A stretch of DNA of 64,000 nucleotides from RGIG6307 sp964424345 (GTDB lineage: Bacteria > Bacillota > Clostridia > Lachnospirales > Lachnospiraceae), in the NCBI GenBank assembly GCA_964424345.1, contig CAYRIK010000005.1, positions 9,948 through 73,947 of the forward strand. The letters are read 5' to 3'. Below the pieces are notes generated by a model, which did no database searches, had not been told where the DNA came from, and worked only from the letters and a program-made list of their open reading frames with translations. Below are positions 26,005 through 34,288 of this stretch, in pieces. Position 1 is the stretch's first letter, and every line of letters starts with the position of its first letter. The position numbers and the translations under genes are program-made.

Positions 26005-26033
26005 ATTGTAACATAAAACCACCCATTTTGCAA
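26005..26033 (-). promoter_or_regulatory. Promoter of rpsB-tsf
   Basis: Minus-strand TTGCAA (26028-26033), 17 bases, TACAAT (26005-26010), the same boxes and spacing as the gap promoter. Confidence 0.72.
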
Positions 26034-26148
26034 TAGATGGTTTGGAATTTTATGATTTATAATTGTATTTTTTAAAATACACGATGATTTTCTTGATATA
26101 GAACCATTTCCTTAGTTTATCAACAGTTCTAATTGCTTACGATTATAC

Positions 26149-26318
26149 TTACTGAAGTATATTCATAATTAACTCTAAATCTTTATTTACTAAAGAACTT
26201 TTTTGATCAACATCTTTTCGGACTAATATAAATCCATCATAATTGTTTATAAGCTGATATAATATTACTTTATCATTTCCGTTTTCAAAATAGAATTTAT
26301 TTATTCATCCGAAATCAT
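26149..26318 (-). pseudogene. Short decayed or frameshifted reading frame
   Basis: A 50-codon open frame on the minus strand reads KFYFENGNDKVILYQLINNY and continues to NILQ before a stop at 26149. It has protein-like composition but no start codon: the only ATG just upstream (26318) is in another frame, reading MISDE then stop. A single-base change would join them into a 56-residue protein. I do not recognise the family. The remaining sequence at 26034-26148 shows nothing else. Confidence 0.3.
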
Positions 26319-26357
26319 TTTATCACATTTCACATTTTTTCAATATCATACTAATAA

Positions 26358-26393
26358 AAAAGGCTTGTTCACACAAGTATGAACAAGCCTTTT
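26358..26393 (-). terminator. Terminator of groES-groEL
   Basis: AAAAGGCTTGTTCA (26358-26371), 8-base loop, TGAACAAGCCTTTT (26380-26393), with a T-run in the minus direction, 25 bases after groEL. Confidence 0.9.
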
Positions 26394-26417
26394 ACTCTAT
26401 TTTCCTCTGCTTTTCTG

Positions 26418-28028
26418 TTACATCATTGGCTGCTGTGGCATCTGAGGAGTTTCTTCCTTAATGTTTGCAACAACGCTTTCTGTTGTAAGAAGTGTGCTTG
26501 CAACGCTTGTTGCATTCTGTAATGCACTTCTTGTAACCTTTGCAGGATCAAGGATGCCTGCATCAATCATATCTACATAAGTTTCTTTTAATGCATCAAA
26601 TCCTACGCCAACTTCAGACTCACGAACCTTATTGATGATTACACTGCCTTCTAAGCCTGCATTGTATGCAATGTGGTATAAAGGAGCTTCTAAAGCCTTT
26701 AATACAATCTTAGCACCAGTCTTTTCATCGCCTTCTAATGTTTCTGCTAAAGCTGCTACTTTCTTAGATGCGTGAATGTATGCACTACCACCACCAGATA
26801 CTACGCCTTCTTCTACTGCTGCACGAGTTGCTGCAAGAGCATCTTCCATACGAAGTTTTGCTTCTTTCATTTCAGGTTCTGTTGCTGCACCTACACGAAT
26901 TACTGCAACACCACCGGATAATTTAGCAAGACGTTCCTGTAATTTTTCTTTATCAAATTCAGAAGTTGTTTCTTCGATCTGAAGCTGAATCTGAGAAATT
27001 CTTGCATTGATTTCATTCTGATCACCAGCACCATCTACGATAACTGTATTTTCCTTCTGAACCTTTACACTCTTTGCACGACCAAGCATATTAAGTGTTG
27101 CTTCTTTCAAATCAAGACCAAGTTCTTCGCTGATTACTGTACCGCCTGTTAAAATAGCGATATCCTGAAGCATTGCTTTACGTCTGTCACCAAATCCAGG
27201 AGCTTTTACTGCAACAACGCCGAATGTACCACGAAGTTTATTTACGATCAATGTAGTAAGTGCTTCACCTTCTACATCTTCTGCAATGATGAGTAATTTT
27301 GCACCGCTCTGAACGATCTGCTCTAATAATGGTAAGATTTCCTGAATATTAGAAATCTTCTTGTCTGTAATTAAAATATATGGATTTTCCAAAACAGCTT
27401 CCATCTTGTCCATATCTGTTGCCATATATGCAGAGATATAACCTCTGTCAAACTGCATACCTTCTACAAGATCTAATTCTGTCTGCATTGTCTTGGATTC
27501 TTCGATAGTAATAACACCATTTCCGCTTACTTTTTCCATAGCATCTGCTACTAACTGACCTACTTCATCATCACCAGCTGAAATAGCTGCTACTCTTGCA
27601 ATCTGATCTTTACCATTTACGCGTGCGCTCATATCTTTGATTGCTTCTACTGCACAATCAGTTGCTTTTTTCATACCTTTTCTAAGGATAATAGGATTTG
27701 CTCCTGCTGCAAGGTTTCTCATACCTGCATTGATCATTGCCTGAGCTAAAACTGTAGCTGTAGTTGTACCGTCACCTGCTACATCATTTGTCTTATTAGC
27801 AACTTCCTTTACAAGCTGTGCACCCATATTTTCAAAAGCATCTTCTAATTCGATTTCTTTTGCAATTGTAACACCATCGTTTGTGATCAATGGAGCACCG
27901 TATGTTTTATCTAATGCTACGTTACGTCCCTTAGGTCCAATTGTAACTCTTACAGTATTTGCTAATTTATTTACGCCTTCTTCTAAAGCGGCTCTGGCTT
28001 CTGCACCATATTTGATTTCTTTTGCCAT
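26418..28028 (-). CDS. groEL: Chaperonin GroEL (60 kDa)
   Basis: 536 residues from the ATG at 28028 (GGAGG upstream); the in-frame codons before it contain the ribosome site. ATP-driven folding chamber with GroES. Motifs: VTIGPKGRNVALDK, NDGVTIAKEIELED, and the ATP-site GDGTTTATVLAQ. The C-terminus ends in a Met/Pro-rich tail (MPQQPMM) rather than the GGM repeat, as is common in Clostridia. It lies 24 bases after groES. Confidence 0.97.
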   Translation of the reverse strand: MAKEIKYGAEARAALEEGVNKLANTVRVTIGPKGRNVALDKTYGAPLITNDGVTIAKEIELEDAFENMGAQLVKEVANKTNDVAGDGTTTATVLAQAMINAGMRNLAAGANPIILRKGMKKATDCAVEAIKDMSARVNGKDQIARVAAISAGDDEVGQLVADAMEKVSGNGVITIEESKTMQTELDLVEGMQFDRGYISAYMATDMDKMEAVLENPYILITDKKISNIQEILPLLEQIVQSGAKLLIIAEDVEGEALTTLIVNKLRGTFGVVAVKAPGFGDRRKAMLQDIAILTGGTVISEELGLDLKEATLNMLGRAKSVKVQKENTVIVDGAGDQNEINARISQIQLQIEETTSEFDKEKLQERLAKLSGGVAVIRVGAATEPEMKEAKLRMEDALAATRAAVEEGVVSGGGSAYIHASKKVAALAETLEGDEKTGAKIVLKALEAPLYHIAYNAGLEGSVIINKVRESEVGVGFDALKETYVDMIDAGILDPAKVTRSALQNATSVASTLLTTESVVANIKEETPQMPQQPMM

Positions 28029-28052
28029 GACTAAAAATCCTCCTGCCAAAAA

Positions 28053-28325
28053 TTATTTCAGAATTGCTAAAATATCACTCTGCTTTACAATAATGTATTC
28101 TACATTATCTACTTTTACTTCTGTACCTGAATACTTAGAGTAAATAACCTGATCGCCTACTGCAACTTCCATTTTTACTTCTTCTGTTCCTGGTCCAACA
28201 GCAATAACTTCTGCCTGCTGTGGTTTTTCTTTATTCTGGCCTGGTAAAACAATGCCTGATTTTGTGGTTTCTTCTGCAACAAGCTGCTTTAATACAACTC
28301 TGTCACCTAATGGTACTAATGTCAT
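28053..28325 (-). CDS. groES: Co-chaperonin GroES (10 kDa)
   Basis: 90 residues, normal length. N-terminal PLGDRVVLKQL, the mobile loop region EETTKSGIVLPG that contacts GroEL, and VGDQVIYSKYSGTEVK are present. It is preceded by a perfect CIRCE element, so heat-shock control by HrcA is expected. hrcA itself is not in the window. Confidence 0.97.
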   Translation of the reverse strand: MTLVPLGDRVVLKQLVAEETTKSGIVLPGQNKEKPQQAEVIAVGPGTEEVKMEVAVGDQVIYSKYSGTEVKVDNVEYIIVKQSDILAILK

Positions 28326-28372
28326 GATAAAACCTCCTAGTTATATAAAAACTTTTATAGCTTTTGTAATCA

Positions 28373-28399
28373 TTAGCACTCAACCTTTTCGAGTGCTAA
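28373..28399 (-). promoter_or_regulatory. CIRCE operator (HrcA site) of groESL
   Basis: TTAGCACTC (28373-28381), 9 bases, GAGTGCTAA (28391-28399): an exact match to the CIRCE consensus, located directly after the -10 box. Confidence 0.97.
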
Positions 28400-28403
28400 T
28401 ACT

Positions 28404-28431
28404 ATATTAGTACATTTTTCCAAAAATGCAA
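28404..28431 (-). promoter_or_regulatory. Promoter of groES-groEL
   Basis: Minus-strand TTGCAT (28426-28431), 16 bases, TAATAT (28404-28409), placing the CIRCE palindrome over the start of transcription. Confidence 0.6.
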
Positions 28432-28498
28432 GCGATATTTTTACATTTAATAATATTTTTAGAATTTTAATCATTTGTAAATATCAAATATCAAACGT

Positions 28499-28867
28499 TT
28501 ATTTTTCATTCGTAATCTGATCACTTAATGTTATAATCTGATCTGCATATTTTTTTCTTCTGGAAGAAAGCATCTTTTTATAGATTGGATAATTTAAGAT
28601 TGCCATAAGCATACCGATTACCCCAATGATAATTCCTGTCTGCATGATATCTTCTACACCCAATACACTTCCGATATCTGTCATAATTAAACTCATACCG
28701 CTTCCCATAATAAGTGCTGCTATTGTACCAAAGGTATAAGCAAATACGTTTACAGGACGTTTTACCTTTGCATCTAATTTCTTTAATGCATCTAACTGTG
28801 TATGTTCCTTTTCTGTATACTGTGTACGAATTTTTTCTACGAGAAATTCCTGATCTTTTCTATTCAT
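28499..28867 (-). CDS. Small membrane protein with two transmembrane helices
   Basis: 122 residues. A charged N-terminus (1-38, with KEHTQLDALKKLDAKV), helices at about 42-64 (FAYTFGTIAALIMGSGMSLI) and 76-94 (GIIIGVIGMLMAILNYPIY), and a basic C-terminus, so both ends should be cytoplasmic. I recognise it as a type common in Lachnospiraceae but know no function. It begins 11 bases after the 71-residue helical protein gene and probably shares its transcript. Confidence 0.7.
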   Translation of the reverse strand: MNRKDQEFLVEKIRTQYTEKEHTQLDALKKLDAKVKRPVNVFAYTFGTIAALIMGSGMSLIMTDIGSVLGVEDIMQTGIIIGVIGMLMAILNYPIYKKMLSSRRKKYADQIITLSDQITNEK

Positions 28868-28878
28868 AATGCCTACTC

Positions 28879-29094
28879 CTATCTTTCACCTTTCAATCTT
28901 TTCTTTGCTTCTTCTACTGTTTCACCTTCTTTTGCAAAAAGTTTTTCTACACATGTATCTGTTACTTTCTCAAATCCATCTACTGCACCGTTTTCTACTT
29001 TTTTATAAGTGCCTACTACATGGTCTTCTACTTTTTTGTAGCCATCTACAACTACTTTTGCAATTTTTTCATTTACTTCTACGAACTTTGTCAT
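28879..29094 (-). CDS. Small amphipathic helical protein, function unknown
   Basis: 71 residues from the ATG at 29094, which has AAGGAG nine bases upstream. It is made of near-repeated amphipathic segments (VVVDGYKKVEDHVVGTYKKV, then ENGAVDGFEKVTD), with a repeat period of about 11 residues, as in surface-seeking or LEA-like helices. The C-terminus is KRLKGER. It precedes the two-helix membrane protein gene; a joint envelope role is a guess. Confidence 0.68.
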   Translation of the reverse strand: MTKFVEVNEKIAKVVVDGYKKVEDHVVGTYKKVENGAVDGFEKVTDTCVEKLFAKEGETVEEAKKRLKGER

Positions 29095-29208
29095 ATAAAG
29101 CATCTCCTTTTTTGATTATGTCGCTATTGTAGTAGGAATGTATTTGAGATTTTTTTCTGAAATGTTTCTGAAATGTTAAAAATACAAATATTTTATACAT
29201 TTGATTTA

Positions 29209-29421
29209 TTATGCTTCTCTTTCTTCTCCCAAAAAGAAAACTGCTGCCGTTTCAGGGCCACAATGAGCTGCTATAATCGTTCCAATATCAAAACCAAGAA
29301 TTTCTTTTATATTTGTAAATTGTGCCATTACAGCCTTTTTTACCGCTTCTGCATCTTCTTTTTTACACTTAGAATGAGAAAGAAAATATTTTCCAGAATA
29401 ATGTCTTTCTAGAAAATAATA
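29209..29421 (-). pseudogene. Truncated degV: C-terminal remnant
   Basis: A 70-codon minus-strand frame without a start codon (stop at 29422-29424 just upstream) encodes SGKYFLSHSKCKKEDAEAV and, later, FDIGTIIAAHCGPETAAVFF before its stop. The final block matches the C-terminal lobe of DegV fatty-acid-binding proteins, in which the IGPVIGAHxGPG motif is conserved. The N-terminal 200 or so residues are absent; the GH31 promoter now occupies the adjoining DNA. A deletion remnant. Confidence 0.72.
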
Positions 29422-29433
29422 TCAGAAAATCCA

Positions 29434-29462
29434 TTGCTTATTTTCTTTACTACAAGTATAAT
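29434..29462 (+). promoter_or_regulatory. Promoter of the GH31 gene
   Basis: TTGCTT (29434-29439), 17 bases, TATAAT (29457-29462); start of transcription predicted near 29469. Confidence 0.7.
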
Positions 29463-29467
29463 TATAC

Positions 29468-29492
29468 TGATAAGGAGTTATACACCTTATCA
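29468..29492 (+). promoter_or_regulatory. Operator-like palindrome at the GH31 transcript start
   Basis: TGATAAGG (29468-29475) and CCTTATCA (29485-29492) with a 9-base spacer, covering +1. A perfect 8+8 palindrome here fits a sugar-responsive repressor site; the regulator is not identified. Confidence 0.5.
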
Positions 29493-29521
29493 AATATATC
29501 AAAAGATTGGATGAAAAAATC

Positions 29522-31738
29522 ATGATGAAATTTGAAACTGCATTTGAAGACAAAACATTGCAGCTTTCTGTTTATGCGGAAAATATTGTCCGCATCAGAA
29601 TCAGCAAAGATTTTGAGCCTACTTTATTAGAGCGCTATAAAATCTACCATGAGCCTGAGCAAACAGGTGAAGTAATAGAACATGGTGTCCGCACTGGAAA
29701 TCTTTCTGTTACATATAAAGATGGTAAAATCAACTTCTCTTCCAATAAATTCAGCAGAAGTATTGATTTAGACAACTCCAACGTTGCTCATGTAAAAGAA
29801 TACATGAACAAAGAACTTAACGAGTTTCACGATGAACATGTTGTTATCATCGGTTCTGAAGATGAAGAACAATTAGAAGCAAAGACCGCAGAATTCCAGT
29901 TTGATCCAAAATACTTTACAATCCATACAGATAAAGATACCTTCTATGGTCTTGGCGAAAGCAATACTGACCGTTTGATCTTAAATGGTAAAGTATATCG
30001 TGAACGTGTCGTTTACACTAAATATGAAATTCCTGTTCCTTACTTAATGACTCCAAGCGGTTATGGTATTTTAGCAAATACTTCTTTCTGGCATGGTATT
30101 GATGTTTGTGCAAAACAGGATGATCAGATTGTATGGTATTTACCTCAGGGTGATATTGACTTTATGATTTTTGCAGGCGATGATATGCGTGCTTTATTAG
30201 AGCGTTATACCTATTTAACAGGACGTCCTGCATTACTTCCTAAGTGGGCATATGGTCTTACCTTTATCGAGCATTGTCAGGCAAGAGAATTTGATGTATT
30301 AAACGATGCAAGATTATTCCGTCAGTACGAACTTCCTTGTAGTGCTATCAGTTTAGAGCCAGGCTGGACAAGAGTTCGTTATGATTATTCTACAAATAAA
30401 ATTTGGAACAGAGATCGTTTCTATGTAAACGACTGGCAGCGTTCTGACAAACCAAACCCAAGCTTTTTCAGTTCTGCTTTAAAGCGTTATGGTTTTAAAC
30501 TTCACGCATGGATGTGCTGTTATTTTGACTTCACTGCAAATGAAGAACGTCTTGCAGGCAATACAGAATGTGCTCCTGAGGTTCCTGCTTTCTTTGATCA
30601 TTTACGTCAGTTCTGTAATGATGGTATTGACTCTTTCAAAGTAGATCCAAACCGTATGGTAGATACTTCCGATGAAACTAAAATTTATTCTAACGGAAGA
30701 ACTGAAGCTGAAGTACACAGCTTACATCAGACATTAATCGTAAAAGAAATGTGGAATGGTGCAAAGAGTCAGCGTGGAAATGTACGTCCTATGCATCATT
30801 ATTGCGGTGGTTTCACAGGTACACATGCTTATACTGCTACAAATACAGGTGATACCGGTGGTGGTTTAAACACATTAGCTTGGACATTAAATACTGGTCT
30901 TTCCGGCTTCTCTAACGTAACTTGTGATATGAATATCTTTGATCCACAGGGTATTCACTATGCATTCTTTACAGGATGGTGTCAGTTAAACTCTTGGGCT
31001 GGCTTTGAACATCCATGGTGGGCTGGTGATAAGAACTTTGAATTCTTTAAATTCTATGACATCATGCGTTATGCATTAATGCCATATATCTACAACCATT
31101 CTATCGAAGCTAACATGACTGGTACTCCAATTTGTCGTGCACTTCCACTGATGTACAAGGACGAAGCTGCTAGCAACTTAATCAACGAATTTATGTTTGG
31201 AGATTACTTACTAGTTGGTGCTTTCTCTGACAAGATTTATTTACCAGAAGGTTATACATGGTATGACGCTTGGACTGGCAAGGCTTACGAAGGTGGTCAG
31301 GAAATCACTCCTGTTATCCCTGAAAATCGTGGTGGTATGCTCTTTATCCGCAATGGTGCTATCATTCCTACAGAAGCTCCAAAGCAGTTTGAAGACAATG
31401 TAGATACTGCAAACTTAATCTTAAATCTCTATCCATGTGGAAAGAGCTCTTACACATTACGCGAAGACGATGGTGTTACTTTCGATTACGAACATGGCGA
31501 CAGAGCTGTTACAGAATTTACAATGGAAGACAATGGCACAACTTGTGTAATCACAATTGGTGACCGTACTGGTTCTTTCAAGAATATGACTGCAAACAGA
31601 ACATACTCTGCAAATGTTCACCTCGACAAAGCTCCTGCAAGCGTAAAAGTAGATGGCACTGATGTTGCATTCACTTATGCTGACAACTTTGCAAACTTTG
31701 AAATTGGTACAGGCAAACTTGTTGAAATCGTATACTAA
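29522..31738 (+). CDS. Glycoside hydrolase family 31 (alpha-xylosidase/alpha-glucosidase type)
   Basis: 738 residues from the ATG at 29522; a TTG at 29507 is also in frame and neither has a strong ribosome site. N-terminal beta-sandwich (1-200), then the barrel beginning RPALLPKWAYGLTF (about 235). The likely nucleophile is Asp375 in SFKVDPNRMVD and the acid/base lies in ATNTGDTGGG at about 444, both variants of the usual WxDMNE and GD motifs. A C-terminal beta region follows. No signal peptide, so it acts in the cytosol on imported oligosaccharides. It stands alone, without transporter genes, behind its own promoter and palindrome. Exact linkage specificity unknown. Confidence 0.85.
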   Translation: MMKFETAFEDKTLQLSVYAENIVRIRISKDFEPTLLERYKIYHEPEQTGEVIEHGVRTGNLSVTYKDGKINFSSNKFSRSIDLDNSNVAHVKEYMNKELNEFHDEHVVIIGSEDEEQLEAKTAEFQFDPKYFTIHTDKDTFYGLGESNTDRLILNGKVYRERVVYTKYEIPVPYLMTPSGYGILANTSFWHGIDVCAKQDDQIVWYLPQGDIDFMIFAGDDMRALLERYTYLTGRPALLPKWAYGLTFIEHCQAREFDVLNDARLFRQYELPCSAISLEPGWTRVRYDYSTNKIWNRDRFYVNDWQRSDKPNPSFFSSALKRYGFKLHAWMCCYFDFTANEERLAGNTECAPEVPAFFDHLRQFCNDGIDSFKVDPNRMVDTSDETKIYSNGRTEAEVHSLHQTLIVKEMWNGAKSQRGNVRPMHHYCGGFTGTHAYTATNTGDTGGGLNTLAWTLNTGLSGFSNVTCDMNIFDPQGIHYAFFTGWCQLNSWAGFEHPWWAGDKNFEFFKFYDIMRYALMPYIYNHSIEANMTGTPICRALPLMYKDEAASNLINEFMFGDYLLVGAFSDKIYLPEGYTWYDAWTGKAYEGGQEITPVIPENRGGMLFIRNGAIIPTEAPKQFEDNVDTANLILNLYPCGKSSYTLREDDGVTFDYEHGDRAVTEFTMEDNGTTCVITIGDRTGSFKNMTANRTYSANVHLDKAPASVKVDGTDVAFTYADNFANFEIGTGKLVEIVY

Positions 31739-31803
31739 TCGTTATTACTGATTTTATAGTATATCAAATAGAACTTATTATAATATAACGCTCTATACAT
31801 ACA

Positions 31804-31844
31804 AAAAGCTGACGAAACAATATCATACTGTTTCGTCAGCTTTT
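31804..31844. terminator. Bidirectional terminator after GH31
   Basis: AAAAGCTGACGAAACA (31804-31819) and TGTTTCGTCAGCTTTT (31829-31844), perfect 16-base arms with a 9-base loop, flanked by A and T runs. It serves the GH31 gene and the convergent minus-strand operon. Confidence 0.92.
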
Positions 31845-31866
31845 CTTCGTTAAAACGAAAAACCAT

Positions 31867-32544
31867 TTAATATCGAATTTCTAAATAACCTAACAACTTA
31901 CTCTTATCATATTCGTTGAGTAAACCAAGTGTAGGATCATAAAATTTTCCTTTATAATGGATCAGATAATGACTGAATCTTCCAAGCTTTTCCATCATAA
32001 TACAACATTCTGGAATTTTTCCATCTGGTCTTGCTGTATAATAAATAATCTCACTATGATCTATGCCATAGTAATTTAATGCTGAAATCATACGTCCCAT
32101 CGTTCCTTGCCATTCACGACATCCCATAACGTCAATTACTTCCTGAATGGTAACACCTGCAAGCATTGCTACAACTGCCTGTCCGCAAAGTCCATCGTTT
32201 GGCTGACGGATTAAAGTAATTCCTTCAGAAATATCTCTGATTGGATGTTCTACAGAATATGGACTATTTTGACTAATCTTAATAAGGGAACCATTTACGT
32301 TTAATAATACGTTATGCTCCACTAAAAGATCTACTCCTTCTAGTTCCTCTGCAGTTAAATGAACTTCATAATTACTGCCTCCATTAACAGGCAACAGTTC
32401 ACACGCAATGATAATGTCATTATCCAGCACGATATCGGCCTTTATCACATCTCTTTGTTTGCACACTTCCCAAACATTAAATGGAATATGAATAAATCCA
32501 CTGCCTTCTCTGACTTCTATTTTACTTTTAAAAAAGTAACGCAT
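31867..32544 (-). CDS. Protein with DUF1905-like N-terminus and C39-like cysteine peptidase domain
   Basis: 225 residues. Residues 1-95 form a strand-rich domain (SGFIHIPFNVWEVCKQ, later YEVHLTAEELEGVDL) that weakly recalls DUF1905. From about 110 a papain-like fold appears: Cys120 in PNDGLCGQAVVAMLAG, His192 in FSHYLIHYKGKFYDP and Asp203, spaced as in C39-like peptidases. No signal or membrane helix, so cytosolic. It is the last gene of the GT2-glf-kinase-like operon, 18 bases after its neighbour. Substrate unknown; a non-proteolytic acyl- or amidotransferase role is possible. Confidence 0.6.
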   Translation of the reverse strand: MRYFFKSKIEVREGSGFIHIPFNVWEVCKQRDVIKADIVLDNDIIIACELLPVNGGSNYEVHLTAEELEGVDLLVEHNVLLNVNGSLIKISQNSPYSVEHPIRDISEGITLIRQPNDGLCGQAVVAMLAGVTIQEVIDVMGCREWQGTMGRMISALNYYGIDHSEIIYYTARPDGKIPECCIMMEKLGRFSHYLIHYKGKFYDPTLGLLNEYDKSKLLGYLEIRY

Positions 32545-32562
32545 TACCGCACCTCCTAAGGC

Positions 32563-33165
32563 CTAATCTTCTTTTGCCTTTAACTCTACCAAATGTGCGA
32601 TCATTTCTACACACTCTTCCAGACTGATCGTACTTCTGTTTAAGATTAAATCTTTGCCTTTACCATGTTCCCAATTTCCATTTGAATAATAAGTATAGAA
32701 ATTATTTCTGCTCTGATCCATCTTTCGTACTACTTTTCGTGCTTCTTCTTCTGTAATCTGGTATTTTTTAGCGATCATTCCTACACGCTTTTCAAATGGT
32801 GCATAAATAAATACTTTGATACAATCTGGATCATCTTTCAAGATATAATCTGCTAAATGACCAATGATAATGCAAGATTCTTTAGATACTTCCTGAATGA
32901 TGCGTTTTTCTACTTCAAACAATCTGTCCTGTTCTTCACTCACACCTATATTGTAGCCAAAAATAGGCTTTAAAATACGAGAATTGACTTTTTCATCTGC
33001 TGCCTTTACTTTATCTAACTCCATCCCGCTTTCATGTGCAGCTTGTGTTAAAATATCTTTATCGTAAAATGGCAATCCAAGTCTTTCTGATAATATCATA
33101 CCCATTTCATGACCATTTGTACCAAACTCTCTTGCAATCGTAATTACTACTTTTTTCTTTGACAT
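32563..33165 (-). CDS. Cytidylate kinase-like protein
   Basis: 200 residues of the AAA_26/cytidylate-kinase-like family common in Clostridia. The N-terminus VVITIAREFGTNGHEMG stands in the place of the P-loop: the GTNGHEMG stretch lacks the usual final GK[ST]. Later SCIIIGHLADYIL and KVFIYAPFEKRV blocks fit the family. True CMP kinase activity is doubtful; these proteins are paralogues of Cmk with unknown substrate. It follows glf after 23 bases. Confidence 0.8.
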   Translation of the reverse strand: MSKKKVVITIAREFGTNGHEMGMILSERLGLPFYDKDILTQAAHESGMELDKVKAADEKVNSRILKPIFGYNIGVSEEQDRLFEVEKRIIQEVSKESCIIIGHLADYILKDDPDCIKVFIYAPFEKRVGMIAKKYQITEEEARKVVRKMDQSRNNFYTYYSNGNWEHGKGKDLILNRSTISLEECVEMIAHLVELKAKED

Positions 33166-33188
33166 ATAAAACCTCTACTAAATTTATG

Positions 33189-34286
33189 TTACATCTTTGC
33201 TGCCAGTTCTAATGCCGCCTCAATAGTCTTATCCATATCATAATATTTATATTGACCAAGACGACCGCCGAAAAATACATTCGTTTCTTTTTGTGCTAAA
33301 CTCTGATATTTTTCAAACAGCTTTGTATTTTCTTCATCGTTTATTGGATAATATGGTTCCATTCCCGGCTTCCATTCTGTCGGATATTCCCTGCTTATGA
33401 CAGTCTTTGGCTGTTTGCCAAACTCAAAATGCTTATGTTCAATAATACGAGTATACGGAATTTCACGTTCTGTATAATTTACTACTGCATTTCCTTGATA
33501 ATTATCTGTATCAAACACTTCTGTTTCGAAAGAAACTGTACGATACTGCAATGGGCCATAACAAAAATCATAATATTCATCAATCATTCCAGTATACAAA
33601 ATACATTGTGCAGCATCTGGATTTTGTTTAATAAAACTCTTATATTCTGTATTTAACAAAATATCTGTTCCTTCAAACAATTTTTCAATGATTGCTGTAT
33701 ATCCTCCAATCGGTATTCCCTGATAACGATCATTAAAATAATTATTATCATATGTAAAACGAAGTGGAAGACGTTTAATGATAAACGCAGGAAGATCTTT
33801 ACAATCTCTGCCCCACTGTTTTTCCGTATATCCTTTTACTAATTTTTCATATACATCTGTGCCAACCAAAGATAATGCCTGCTCTTCTAGATTTTTAGGT
33901 TCTGTAATATGCAGTGCTTCTACCTGATTAGTAATCTTTTCTTTTGCCTCATTTGGTGTACGGATTCCCCAAAGTTTACTGAATGTATTCATATTAAAAG
34001 GCATGTTATAAAGTTCGTCTTTGTATATTGCTATTGGAGAATTGATGTAATTATTAAATTCTGCAAACTGGTTAATATAATCCCATACCCTTTTATTGCT
34101 TGTATGAAAAATATGAGCTCCATATTTATGAACCTGAATATCTTCTATCTTTTCTGTGTAAATATTACCTGCAATATGTGCTCTTTTATCAATCGCAAGA
34201 CATTTCTTGCCTTTTTTTGTCATTTCATGTGCAAATACAGCTCCATACAATCCTGTACCTACAATTAAATAATCATATTTTTTCAT
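33189..34286 (-). CDS. glf: UDP-galactopyranose mutase
   Basis: 365 residues. FAD enzyme converting UDP-galactopyranose to UDP-galactofuranose for cell-surface glycans. N-terminal dinucleotide fold YLIVGTGLYGAVFAHEM, family signature HKYGAHIFHTSNKRVWDYI (about 53-71), GYTEKQWG (about 152), and the C-terminal FFGGRLGQYKYYDMD. It starts 2 bases after the GT2 gene, so the mutase and the glycosyltransferase are co-expressed. Confidence 0.95.
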   Translation of the reverse strand: MKKYDYLIVGTGLYGAVFAHEMTKKGKKCLAIDKRAHIAGNIYTEKIEDIQVHKYGAHIFHTSNKRVWDYINQFAEFNNYINSPIAIYKDELYNMPFNMNTFSKLWGIRTPNEAKEKITNQVEALHITEPKNLEEQALSLVGTDVYEKLVKGYTEKQWGRDCKDLPAFIIKRLPLRFTYDNNYFNDRYQGIPIGGYTAIIEKLFEGTDILLNTEYKSFIKQNPDAAQCILYTGMIDEYYDFCYGPLQYRTVSFETEVFDTDNYQGNAVVNYTEREIPYTRIIEHKHFEFGKQPKTVISREYPTEWKPGMEPYYPINDEENTKLFEKYQSLAQKETNVFFGGRLGQYKYYDMDKTIEAALELAAKM

Positions 34287-34288
34287 CT

